From: Modicisalibacter radicis
GTDB lineage: Bacteria; Pseudomonadota; Gammaproteobacteria; Pseudomonadales; Halomonadaceae
NCBI RefSeq assembly: GCF_900961225.1
Contig: NZ_CAAHFN010000109.1
Coordinates: forward strand, 124,001-188,000
Direction of reading: 5' to 3'
DNA: 64,000 nucleotides
The position numbers and the translations under genes are program-made. Each line of letters starts with the position of its first letter. Position 1 is the stretch's first letter. Under the pieces are notes generated by a model that saw only the letters and a program-made list of their open reading frames with translations, was not told the DNA's origin and did no database searches. Below, one piece after another: positions 26,447 through 34,782 of the stretch.

Positions 26447-28303
26447 ATGGCTATCCACGACACCGTTTCCAGCGTCACCCAGCGCATCCGCGAGCGCTCG
26501 GCCGAGCGCCGCGCCGCCTACGAGCGTCACATGCAGGACCAGCACCGCCAGGGCGTGCATCGTGGCGAACTTTCCTGCGGCAATCTGGCGCACGGCTTCG
26601 CCGCCTGCGGCCCCCAGGACAAGAATCAGCTGAAACTGATGAACAGCGCCAACCTGGGCATTGTTTCGTCATATAACGACATGCTCTCGGCCCACCAGCC
26701 GCTGGCGCCCTTCCCCGACACGATCAAGGAAGCCGCACGCCAGATGGGCTCCACCGCTCAGTTCGCCGGCGGCGTACCGGCGATGTGCGATGGCGTCACC
26801 CAGGGCCAGCCGGGCATGGAACTGTCGCTGTTCTCGCGCGACGTGATCGCCATGGCGACCGGTGTGGCGCTGTCGCACAACATGTTCGACGCCGCCCTCT
26901 ACCTGGGCATCTGCGACAAGATCGTGCCGGGGCTGTTCATCGGCGCGGCGCGCTTCGGTCACCTGCCGGCGATGTTCGTGCCGGGCGGCCCGATGACCAG
27001 CGGCCTGTCCAACAGCGAGAAGGCCCGCGTGCGCCAGCTCTACACCGAGGGCAAGGTGGGTCGCGCCGAGTTGCTCGAAGCCGAATCCGAGTCCTACCAC
27101 GGCCCCGGCACCTGCACCTTCTATGGCACCGCCAACTCCAACCAGCTGATGATGGAGATGATGGGCCTGCACCTGCCGGGCGCTTCCTTCGTCAACCCCA
27201 ACACGCCGCTGCGCGAGGCGCTGACCCGCTACGCCGCGGAGCAGTCGATCCGCAACAGCGAGCCGGGCGGCAACTATCGGCCGTTCTGGAAGCAGGTCGA
27301 CGAGAAGGCGATCGTCAACGCCATGGTCGGCCTGCTGGCTTCCGGCGGGTCGACCAATCACACGCTGCATCTGGTCGCCATGGCCGGCGCCGCCGGGATC
27401 ACCATCAACTGGGACGATTTCGCCGAACTGTCCGCGGTGGTCCCCAGCATGACCCGCATCTATCCCAACGGCCAGGCCGACGTCAATCATTTCCAGGCCG
27501 CCGGCGGCATGAGCTTCCTGATCCGCGAGCTGCTCGAGGCCGGCCTGCTGCATCGCGACATCGACTGCGTGTTCGGCGGGGACCTTTCCGACTACACCCA
27601 GGAGCCCTTCCTCGAGGATGGCGAGCTGGTGTGGCGCGAAGGCCCCACCGAGAGCCTGGATCCGGACGTGCTGCGCCCGGCCGGCAACCCGTTCTCGCCC
27701 ACCGGCGGTCTCGCCGTGCTCGACGGCAACCTGGGCCGCGGGGTGATCAAGATCTCCGCGGTCAAGCCCGAGTTCCGTCGTGTCGAAGCCCCGGTACGCC
27801 TGTTCAGCGATCAGAACGAGCTCAAGGCGGCCTTCGATGCCGGCGAACTCGACCGCGACGTGGTGGTGGTCGTGCGCTTCCAGGGGCCGCGCGCCAACGG
27901 CATGCCCGAACTGCACAAGCTGACGCCCTACCTCGGCGTGCTGCAGGATCGCGGCTACAAGGTGGCGCTGGTCACCGACGGGCGCATGTCGGGGGCCTCC
28001 GGCAAGGTGCCGGCGGCGATCCACATGACCCCCGAGGCCTACGACGGCGGCCCGCTGGCACGCCTGCGCGAGGGCGACGTGGTGCGACTCGACCCCGAGA
28101 ACGGCGAGCTCCAGGCGCTGGTCGACGACGCCGAATGGCAGGCCCGCGAACCCGCCACCACCGACATCGAGGCCTATCGCTACGGCATGGGACGCGAACT
28201 GTTCGCCGGCTTCCGCAGCCTGGTCGGCGGGGCCGAGGACGGCGCCGCCACCTTCGGCGGCTTCGAGGCCCGCGACGTCGACGACGGGGGCCATAGCGCA
28301 TGA
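26447..28303 (+). CDS. edd: 6-Phosphogluconate dehydratase (Entner-Doudoroff)
   Basis: This 618-residue IlvD/Edd-family 4Fe-4S enzyme converts 6-phosphogluconate to 2-keto-3-deoxy-6-phosphogluconate. Cluster cysteines are visible ([12 protein letters not shown], and [10 protein letters not shown]), as are [12 protein letters not shown] and the C-terminal [17 protein letters not shown]. The second ATG (26447) was preferred because AGGGG lies six bases before it; the first ATG at 26441 abuts that site. The stop overlaps the glucokinase start (ATGA). No eda, zwf or pgl lies in the window. Confidence 0.96.
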   Translation: MAIHDTVSSVTQRIRERSAERRAAYERHMQDQHRQGVHRGELSCGNLAHGFAACGPQDKNQLKLMNSANLGIVSSYNDMLSAHQPLAPFPDTIKEAARQMGSTAQFAGGVPAMCDGVTQGQPGMELSLFSRDVIAMATGVALSHNMFDAALYLGICDKIVPGLFIGAARFGHLPAMFVPGGPMTSGLSNSEKARVRQLYTEGKVGRAELLEAESESYHGPGTCTFYGTANSNQLMMEMMGLHLPGASFVNPNTPLREALTRYAAEQSIRNSEPGGNYRPFWKQVDEKAIVNAMVGLLASGGSTNHTLHLVAMAGAAGITINWDDFAELSAVVPSMTRIYPNGQADVNHFQAAGGMSFLIRELLEAGLLHRDIDCVFGGDLSDYTQEPFLEDGELVWREGPTESLDPDVLRPAGNPFSPTGGLAVLDGNLGRGVIKISAVKPEFRRVEAPVRLFSDQNELKAAFDAGELDRDVVVVVRFQGPRANGMPELHKLTPYLGVLQDRGYKVALVTDGRMSGASGKVPAAIHMTPEAYDGGPLARLREGDVVRLDPENGELQALVDDAEWQAREPATTDIEAYRYGMGRELFAGFRSLVGGAEDGAATFGGFEARDVDDGGHSA

Positions 28304-29268
28304 CGCGTCCGGCGCTGATCGGCGACATCGGCGGTACCAATGCGCGCTTTGCGCTGGTGACCCCCGACGCCTTCGACCTGCAGGCCATCCAGACCCTGCG
28401 CTGTGCCGACTACCCGACGCTGGAAGCCGCGGTCCGCGACTACCTGACCCGCGTCGGCGCCGTCGGCGAGCGAGCCCCGCGCGAAGCCTGCCTGGCATTC
28501 GCCTGTCCGGTGCACGACGACGACGTGCGCCTGACCAACAACGCCTGGCGCTTTTCAAAGCGCCGGGTGAAGGCCGAGCTGGAGCTCGATCTGTTCAAGG
28601 TGATCAACGATTTCACCGCCCAGGCGCTGGGCGTGCCGCACATCGACGCCGATCAGTTGGTCGCGGTCGGCGAGGGTCAGGCCGAAGCCCATCGCGCCCG
28701 GCTGGTGATCGGCCCGGGCACGGGGCTGGGCATGGCGGGGCTGTTTCCCGGCCGGCACGACTGGATTCCGTTGCCCACCGAGGGCGGCCATGTCACCTTC
28801 GCCCCTACCGATGTCTTCGAGCAGCAACTGGTATCCTTCCTCCGCGACAGCTACGGTCGCGTGTCGGTGGAGCGCGTACTCTGCGGCCAGGGGCTGCTGG
28901 ATCTGTACCGCGCCCACGCGCAGCACCAGGGTATCGAGCCCCGCTACGCCAGCCCCGCGGCGGTCACCGACGGCGCGCGTGCCGGCGACACCATCGCCGA
29001 GGCGACGATCCTGCGCTTTCTCAAGATGCTCGGCGACGTTTGCGGCGATGCGGCGCTGACCTTCGGTGCGCGCGGCGGGGTCTACCTATGCGGCGGTGTC
29101 GTGCCGCGACTGATCGATTGGCTGGCGCAGAGCGATTTCCGCCGCGCCTTCGCCGACAAGGGGCGCATGCGGGATTTCAACGCCAGCTTGCCGGTGTGGG
29201 TGGTCACGGCCCCCTGGACCGGCCTGCTCGGCGCCTGCGAAGCCCTGCACAACCAGGAGGTATCATGA
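28300..29268 (+). CDS. glk: Glucokinase
   Basis: This 322-residue bacterial glucokinase of the Glk family (not ROK) has the phosphate-1 motif [12 protein letters not shown], glucose-contact LTNNAWRFS and [11 protein letters not shown], adenosine motif [10 protein letters not shown], and the second domain TEGGHVTF. It phosphorylates glucose with ATP in the cytoplasm. It is coupled by ATGA overlaps to edd before it and the mutarotase after it, so all four genes are one operon feeding glucose into the Entner-Doudoroff route. Confidence 0.96.
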   Translation: MTRPALIGDIGGTNARFALVTPDAFDLQAIQTLRCADYPTLEAAVRDYLTRVGAVGERAPREACLAFACPVHDDDVRLTNNAWRFSKRRVKAELELDLFKVINDFTAQALGVPHIDADQLVAVGEGQAEAHRARLVIGPGTGLGMAGLFPGRHDWIPLPTEGGHVTFAPTDVFEQQLVSFLRDSYGRVSVERVLCGQGLLDLYRAHAQHQGIEPRYASPAAVTDGARAGDTIAEATILRFLKMLGDVCGDAALTFGARGGVYLCGGVVPRLIDWLAQSDFRRAFADKGRMRDFNASLPVWVVTAPWTGLLGACEALHNQEVS

Positions 29269-30215
29269 TCCCCGCAAGCCTGCGCCAACTGATCGACGCC
29301 ACCGACGGCCGGCGCCACGCCGAATGGGAAGGCCGCGAGGTGTGGCTGGCCAACGAGTCCTGGGGCGAGCTCGCCGTCTCGCTGCAGGGGGCACAGGTGC
29401 TGCACTATTTGCCTTTCGCCCCCGAAACCGGGCGAGCCGCAGGCGCTTTACCTTCCGCCCCCGCAACCGGGCGAGCCGCAGGCGCTCAACCCGCGCCCGT
29501 CACCGAGGAAGGCTGGCTGTGGGTGACGCCGACGCCCCAGGCGCTGCCCGGGGCGATCCGTGGCGGCATTCCAGTGTGCTGGCCGTGGTTCGCCGACGAG
29601 TCGCCGGATGGACAGGGCCCGATGCACGGCCCGGCGCGCAAGGCCGAGTGGCGGCTCGACGCCGCCGACGAGCATCAGGAGGGCATCGAACTGCACCTGT
29701 CGCCGGTCGAGCGCCTGCATGACCAACTGGTGCCCCGGGTGGTGGTACAGGCCAATGGCAACCGTCTGCACGTCGAAGTAATCACCGAGCATGTCGGCGA
29801 AACGCCGGTCAAGTACACCGGCGCCCTGCACAGCTACTTCAGCGTCAAGCACTGCCACTGGTGTCGCGTCGAGGGCCTGGCCGGGGCGCGCTACCTGGAC
29901 AAGCTCGAGGGCTTCGCCGAGCACGTCCAGCAGGGCGAGCTGGGCATCCGCGGGCCGGTCGATCGCATCTACCAGTCCAACCGCGAGACGATCCTCGACG
30001 ACGGTGCGCGGCGCCTGCGCATCGCCAAGCAGGGCAGCGACTCGACGGTGGTCTGGCACCCCGACAGCGCACTCCCCGACGACACCCCCGCCGACGCGGG
30101 CCAGCGCTTTCTGTGCGTCGAAGCCGCGTGCACCCGGGTCGATCCGGTATGGCTGGTGCCCGGCGCCCAGCACCTGCTGTCGACCACCATCAGCCGCGAC
30201 GGGGAGCCGACATGA
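29265..30215 (+). CDS. D-hexose-6-phosphate mutarotase (YeaD-like) with an in-frame repeat insert
   Basis: The 316-residue aldose-1-epimerase fold is of the hexose-6-phosphate branch, which equilibrates alpha and beta glucose 6-phosphate. Typical blocks are GGIPVCWPWFA, HGPARKAEW and VWHPDSA near the end. Just after HYLPFAPE the protein carries two copies of a 13-residue unit (PFAPETGRAAGAL, then PSAPATGRAAGAQ) encoded by a 39-bp tandem repeat. This adds a Gly/Ala/Pro-rich loop not expected in the family. The start overlaps the glk stop (ATGA) and follows AGGAGG; the stop overlaps the next start. Confidence 0.9.
   Translation: MIPASLRQLIDATDGRRHAEWEGREVWLANESWGELAVSLQGAQVLHYLPFAPETGRAAGALPSAPATGRAAGAQPAPVTEEGWLWVTPTPQALPGAIRGGIPVCWPWFADESPDGQGPMHGPARKAEWRLDAADEHQEGIELHLSPVERLHDQLVPRVVVQANGNRLHVEVITEHVGETPVKYTGALHSYFSVKHCHWCRVEGLAGARYLDKLEGFAEHVQQGELGIRGPVDRIYQSNRETILDDGARRLRIAKQGSDSTVVWHPDSALPDDTPADAGQRFLCVEAACTRVDPVWLVPGAQHLLSTTISRDGEPT
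29412..29489 (+). repeat. 39-bp in-frame tandem duplication inside the mutarotase gene
   Basis: Two 39-bp units (29412-29450 and 29451-29489) share nearly every base, including the block GGGCGAGCCGCAGGCGCT. The unit is a multiple of three, so the frame is kept and the protein gains 13-residue repeats. Confidence 0.85.
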
Positions 30216-31087
30216 ACGACCCGCTGGCGTTCGATGCGCCCTTCCTGCTGGGCATGATGCGCCTTCACAGCGCCTACGACCTGTCGACGCCCGGGGCACT
30301 GGCCGACTGGCTCGAGGCGCGTCTCGACGAGGGCCTGCACTGGTTCGATCACGCCGACATCTACGGCAGCCGCGAAGGCGAGACGCGCTTCGGCGAGGCG
30401 CTCCGCCACCGACCGGCGCTGGCCTCGCGGGTGCGCGTGGTGACCAAGGCGGACATCGTGCTGCCCGCGCTCGACGCGTCGGGCCATGCCGTCAAGCATT
30501 ACGACACCACGCCCGACTACCTGGCAGCCTCGATCGACGCCTCCCTGTCGCGCCTGGGCGTCGAGCGCCTCGACCACTTCCTGCTGCACCGCCCCGACCC
30601 GCTGATGGAGCCCGAAGCGACCGCCGAGGCGCTGGACGGTGCGATCGACGCCGGCAAGGTAGGCGCGGTCGGCGTTTCCAACTTCATGCCCGAGCAGTGG
30701 CGACGCCTGCAGGACGCGATGCGTCATGACCTCTACGCGCACCAGTTGGAACTCTCGCTGGCCCATGCCGAGGCGCTGTTCGATGGCCTCTACGATGCCG
30801 TGCTCAGCGACGGCCACCGGCCGATGGCCTCGTCGCCGCTGGGCGGCGGCAGCGTCTTCGAGGACGTGCTGGGCAGCTCACTGAGCTCACTGGCCGACGA
30901 CCTCGGCGTCAGCCGCGCCGGGCTGGCCCTGGCCTGGCTGCGCCGCATACCCGGCTCGCCGGTGCCGGTGATCGGCACCCTCAAGGCTTCGCGGATCCGG
31001 GCGCTGGTGGCCGACAGCAGCCTGACCATCGACCGGGCCACCTGGTTCATGCTGCTCGAGGAATCGCGCGGCCATCGCGTCGCCTGA
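30212..31087 (+). CDS. Aldo/keto reductase
   Basis: This 291-residue TIM-barrel oxidoreductase has the catalytic Asp and Tyr in WFDHADIYGSRE, the active-site histidine in FLLHRPDP, GVSNFMP, and the NADP-binding end VPVIGTLKASRI. It is closest in pattern to YdhF-type reductases. It is the last gene of the edd operon (ATGA overlap with the mutarotase), so it may reduce a sugar-derived carbonyl; the substrate is unknown. Confidence 0.9.
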   Translation: MNDPLAFDAPFLLGMMRLHSAYDLSTPGALADWLEARLDEGLHWFDHADIYGSREGETRFGEALRHRPALASRVRVVTKADIVLPALDASGHAVKHYDTTPDYLAASIDASLSRLGVERLDHFLLHRPDPLMEPEATAEALDGAIDAGKVGAVGVSNFMPEQWRRLQDAMRHDLYAHQLELSLAHAEALFDGLYDAVLSDGHRPMASSPLGGGSVFEDVLGSSLSSLADDLGVSRAGLALAWLRRIPGSPVPVIGTLKASRIRALVADSSLTIDRATWFMLLEESRGHRVA

Positions 31088-31088
31088 A

Positions 31089-31108
31089 CGCCCCTTCGGC
31101 AAAGGGCG
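31089..31108 (+). terminator. Weak hairpin after the edd operon
   Basis: CGCCC and GGGCG pair around a 10-nt loop directly after the aldo/keto reductase stop. The stem is short and no U-run follows, so termination here is only possible. The 144-bp gap to pgi may also hold a pgi promoter. Confidence 0.3.
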
Positions 31109-31231
31109 GATTGCCCGCCGCACTGACGCCTGAGATCATCACGTGACACGATTCACCGATCCGCGCGCGTAGCCCCCGCGGCGCAGGCCATCGATTTTCC
31201 ATCAGTTGCTGACAACAAGAGGACACGCCCC

Positions 31232-32905
31232 ATGTTCCAACTCACCCGCAGCGTGACCTGGCAGGCGCTGCAACGCCTGCATCGGGAAACCGCCGAGGAT
31301 CGCATCCGCGACTACTTCACCGCCGACCCGGCGCGCTTCGACAAGATGAGCCTGCGTGTCGGCGGGCTGTTCCTCGACTACTCCAAGCACCACATTTCCG
31401 ATGCGGTGCTCGCCAAGCTGATCGAGCTGGCCGAACACTCGGCGCTGGTACAGCGTCGCGCGCAGATGTTCTCCGGCGACATCATCAACGTCACCGAGGA
31501 CCGGCCGGTGCTGCACACCGCGCTGCGCAACCTCGCCGACGAGCCGCTGATGGTCGACGGCAAGGACGTGATGCCCGAGATCCGCAGCACCCGCGAGCAG
31601 ATCCGCGACTTCTCCGAGGCCGTTCGCGACGGCAGCTGGAAGGGCTACAGCGGCAAGCGCATCAAGGACGTGGTCAATATCGGCATCGGCGGCTCGGACC
31701 TGGGGCCCAACATGGCTTGCCGGGCACTGCTCAAGTACCGTCATTCCGAGCTCAATTTCCACTTCGTCTCCAACGTCGACGGCGCGCACATCCAGAAGGT
31801 GCTGCGAACGCTGGATCCGGCGACCACGCTGTTCATCGTCTCGACCAAGACCTTCTCGACCCAGGAGACGCTGCTCAACGCCAAGACCGCGCGGCGCTGG
31901 TTCCTCGACAACGCCGGCGAGGACGCCGATGTCGGCGCGCACTTCATCGCCGCCTCGACCAATCGCAAGGCGGCGATGGAATTCGGCATCCGCGAGGAGA
32001 ACGTCTTCGAGTTCTGGGCCTGGGTCGGCGGGCGCTATTCGATGTGGTCGTCGATCGGTCTGCCGATCGCCCTGTCGATCGGCTTCGACGGCTTCATGGA
32101 GCTGCTCGAGGGCGCCTACGAGATGGACCAGCACTTCATCGAGGCGCCCTTCGAGCGGAACATGCCGGTGCTGATGGCGCTGATCGGCATCTGGTACATC
32201 AACTTCCAGGGCGCCGAGACCCAGGCCATCGTGCCCTACGATCAGGCCCTGCATCAGCTGCCCTCCTTCCTGCAGCAGCTCGACATGGAGTCCAACGGCA
32301 AGTCGGTGGACATCTTCGGCCACCCGGTGGACTACAAGACCGGACCGATCGTCTGGGGCCAGACCGGCTCCAACGGCCAGCACGCCTTCTTCCAGTTGCT
32401 GCACCAGGGCACGCGCTACGTGCCGATCGACTTCATCGCCTCGCTCAAGCCCGACGAAGGCGTGGAGGAGCACCACTTCGCGCTGCTCACCAACATGCTC
32501 GCCCAGGCCAACGCCTTCATGGAGGGCAGCCAGGAGGGCAGCCAGCTCGACCCCTACAGCTGCCCCGGCAACCGGCCGTCGAGTACCCTGCTGCTCGACG
32601 AGCTGACGCCGCGCAACCTCGGTGCGCTGCTCGCGCTCTACGAACACAAGGTGTTCGTCCAGGGGGTGATCTGGAACATCAACTCCTTCGACCAGTGGGG
32701 CGTGCAACTCGGCAAGCGCATCGCCGGCGAGATCAGCGAGCGCATCGACGAGCGCACCCAGGACTTCGACGCCTCGACCCAGGGCCTGCTAGCCTTGATG
32801 CGCGAGCACTTTCCGGCGCACCGTCCCGCCGAAGCGGCAGGACGCGAGGTCACCGACAAGAAGGCCTCGAAGAAGCCATCCACCGACCAGCAGGACAAGC
32901 GCTGA
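31232..32905 (+). CDS. pgi: Glucose-6-phosphate isomerase
   Basis: The 557-residue enzyme has the PGI signatures VNIGIGGSDLGP, STKTFSTQETL, the catalytic glutamate region VGGRYSMWSSIGLP, and near the C-terminus INSFDQWGVQLGK. It interconverts glucose 6-phosphate and fructose 6-phosphate. AGAGGAC precedes the ATG. A charged Lys-rich tail of about 20 residues follows the catalytic part. The stop and the fructokinase start overlap by one base (TGATG), so the two form an operon that brings fructose 6-phosphate back to the Entner-Doudoroff route. Confidence 0.97.
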   Translation: MFQLTRSVTWQALQRLHRETAEDRIRDYFTADPARFDKMSLRVGGLFLDYSKHHISDAVLAKLIELAEHSALVQRRAQMFSGDIINVTEDRPVLHTALRNLADEPLMVDGKDVMPEIRSTREQIRDFSEAVRDGSWKGYSGKRIKDVVNIGIGGSDLGPNMACRALLKYRHSELNFHFVSNVDGAHIQKVLRTLDPATTLFIVSTKTFSTQETLLNAKTARRWFLDNAGEDADVGAHFIAASTNRKAAMEFGIREENVFEFWAWVGGRYSMWSSIGLPIALSIGFDGFMELLEGAYEMDQHFIEAPFERNMPVLMALIGIWYINFQGAETQAIVPYDQALHQLPSFLQQLDMESNGKSVDIFGHPVDYKTGPIVWGQTGSNGQHAFFQLLHQGTRYVPIDFIASLKPDEGVEEHHFALLTNMLAQANAFMEGSQEGSQLDPYSCPGNRPSSTLLLDELTPRNLGALLALYEHKVFVQGVIWNINSFDQWGVQLGKRIAGEISERIDERTQDFDASTQGLLALMREHFPAHRPAEAAGREVTDKKASKKPSTDQQDKR

Positions 32906-33873
32906 TGACGCCCGTAATCGCCTTCGGCGAGGCTCTCGTCGACATGCTATCGAGCCGCCTGGGTGACGCCGGCGGTCCGGAAACCTTCACGCCCTACGCC
33001 GGCGGCGCCCCGGCCAACGTCGCCGTGGCCTGCGCCCGACTGGGCGTGCCCAGCCGCTTCCTGGGGATGGTCGGCGAGGACCGCTTCGGGCGGTTCCTGA
33101 CCGCGGAGATGGCCAGCCACGGCGTCGACGTCTCGGGCGTGGCAACCACCGCCGAGGCCCGCACCGCGCTGGCCTTCGTCTCCCGCGATGCCCACGGCGA
33201 ACGCACCTTCGACTTCTACCGGCCGCCGGCGGCGGATCTGCTGTTCCGCCTCGAGCACCTGCCGGCGGGAGTGTTCAGCACGCCGGCGATCGTCCACCTG
33301 TGCAGCAACAGCCTGACCGAGGAGCCGATAGCCGACACCACCCTGGCGCTGGCCGACATCGCCCAGCGCTCGGGAAGCCTGGTCAGCGTCGATGCCAACC
33401 TGCGCGCCAACCTGTGGCCGGATGGCCAGGTGGATATCGGTCGCGTCACCGCGCTGCTCGATCGCGCGCAACTGGTCAAGCTCTCCGTCGACGAGGTCGA
33501 GGCGCTGCGCGGCGACCATCCGGTGGATGCCTGGATCAGCCAGCGCCTGGCCGCCGGCGTGCGGCTGGTGGTGATCACCGATGGCGCCAGGCCGGTGACC
33601 GTGCATCGCCTCGATCAGCGCTTCGAGGTCGCCCCGCCCACGGTCCAGGCGGTCGATACCACCGCCGGCGGCGACGCCTTCATCGGCGGCCTGCTGGCGA
33701 TGCTCGCCGAGGCCGACATCGACGCCGCCGACTTCGCCGACTGGTGCGACGATAGAGAGCAGCTGCATCGCGCGGTCCAGGTCGCCTGTCGCTGCGGCGC
33801 GCACGCCGTCACCCGCCCCGGCGCCTATGCCGCGCTGCCCTCGCGGGACGATCTCGAGCGGCTCAAGGACTGA
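32905..33873 (+). CDS. PfkB-family fructokinase
   Basis: This 322-residue ribokinase-fold sugar kinase has N-terminal FGEALVDML and the substrate motif GGAPANVAVACARLG, plus the C-terminal catalytic motif DTTAGGDAFIGG with the base aspartate. The sequence fits fructokinase, and its coupling to pgi supports fructose 6-phosphate as the product. Ribokinase or 2-keto-gluconate kinase activity is less likely. Confidence 0.9.
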   Translation: MTPVIAFGEALVDMLSSRLGDAGGPETFTPYAGGAPANVAVACARLGVPSRFLGMVGEDRFGRFLTAEMASHGVDVSGVATTAEARTALAFVSRDAHGERTFDFYRPPAADLLFRLEHLPAGVFSTPAIVHLCSNSLTEEPIADTTLALADIAQRSGSLVSVDANLRANLWPDGQVDIGRVTALLDRAQLVKLSVDEVEALRGDHPVDAWISQRLAAGVRLVVITDGARPVTVHRLDQRFEVAPPTVQAVDTTAGGDAFIGGLLAMLAEADIDAADFADWCDDREQLHRAVQVACRCGAHAVTRPGAYAALPSRDDLERLKD

Positions 33874-33895
33874 GCCGGCCGGGCCGGCGCGCTCA
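33871..33895. terminator. Bidirectional hairpin between fructokinase and carboxylesterase
   Basis: TGAGC and GCTCA form the outer stem and GCC-GGC pairs form the inner part, in the short gap between two converging genes. It overlaps the fructokinase stop. No clear U-run is present. Confidence 0.4.
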
Positions 33896-34555
33896 GCCCA
33901 GCCGCCGGCCCAGCCAGTCGCCGATCACGGCGATCTGTTCAGGACACAGCGCGTGGGCCATGGGGAAACTGCGGTACTCGGCCGGCACGCCCAGTTCGCG
34001 GACCTTCTCGTAGCCCGCGCGGCCCAGCTGTTCAGGAACCACCGGATCGAAGGTACCGTGATGCACGGCGGTGGGCAGGGTCCGATTGGCGTCCGCCAGT
34101 TGCAGCGAATCGGCGGTGGCGAAGTAGGTCGACAACGCCAGCAGCCCGGCCAGCGGTTCGGGATAGCTCAGGGCCGCCTCGTAGGCCACCGCGCCGCCCT
34201 GGGAGAAGCCGGCGACGACGATCCGCCGGCTGTCGATGCCGGCAGCCCGCTGGGCGTCGATGAGCTCGTGAACGTAGGCCGCCGAGGCCTTGAGCTGCGC
34301 CTCGTCGATTTCCCTGGAAAGATCCATCGCCAGGATGTCGTACCAGGCCGGCATGCGCATTCCGCCGTTGACGGTCACCGCGCGTTGCGGCGCGTGCGGC
34401 AGCACGCAGCGCAGCGCCAGCCCCTGCGGCAGGTCGAGCGCCGGCAGCAGCGGGGCGAAGTCGTTACCGTCGGCGCCCAGCCCGTGCAGCAGGATCAGCG
34501 CCGCATTGGCGGGTGCGCCATTGCGCGGCTCGATAATCAATGGCTCTCGGGACAT
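33893..34555 (-). CDS. Carboxylesterase / phospholipase family alpha/beta hydrolase
   Basis: The 220-residue single-domain esterase belongs to the Pseudomonas carboxylesterase II (EstB/acyl-protein-thioesterase) type. LILLHGLGADGNDFAP contains the oxyanion hole, GFSQGG the nucleophile Ser, GTFDPVVP the aspartate and FPMAHALCPEQ the histidine. It hydrolyses short-chain esters in the cytoplasm. The ATG at 34555 has GAGGAGAG just before it; a longer frame upstream has no site. Confidence 0.92.
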   Translation of the reverse strand: MSREPLIIEPRNGAPANAALILLHGLGADGNDFAPLLPALDLPQGLALRCVLPHAPQRAVTVNGGMRMPAWYDILAMDLSREIDEAQLKASAAYVHELIDAQRAAGIDSRRIVVAGFSQGGAVAYEAALSYPEPLAGLLALSTYFATADSLQLADANRTLPTAVHHGTFDPVVPEQLGRAGYEKVRELGVPAEYRSFPMAHALCPEQIAVIGDWLGRRLG

Positions 34556-34702
34556 GCTCTCTCCTCGCTCGGTCGTTTTGCGCCAGCCTATCATGCGTCC
34601 GCTCGCCGGGCGGGCGTGCGCTACCGATCGCCGGGACGCCGACACCGGCCTTCAGCGGCACGCAACGACAACGTCGGCGGGGCGTTATCCAGGCGACGAC
34701 AG

Positions 34703-34745
34703 GCGAGGCGATCCGGCGTAACGCCGGATCGCCGGATCGCCTCGC
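34703..34745 (-). terminator. Nested alternative hairpins downstream of opgH
   Basis: GGCGATCCGGCG and CGCCGGATCGCC (34707-34733) form a perfect 12-bp stem with loop TAA. GCGAGGCGATCC (34703-34714) can instead pair with GGATCGCCTCGC (34734-34745), so the two folds exclude each other. The element lies 38 bp past the opgH stop. It may be the opgGH terminator or a REP-like palindrome; the rest of 34562-34782 holds no gene. Confidence 0.55.
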
Positions 34746-34782
34746 TTCGTGTCAGGCAGTGATGCGGTTGAACCGGGAAGAC

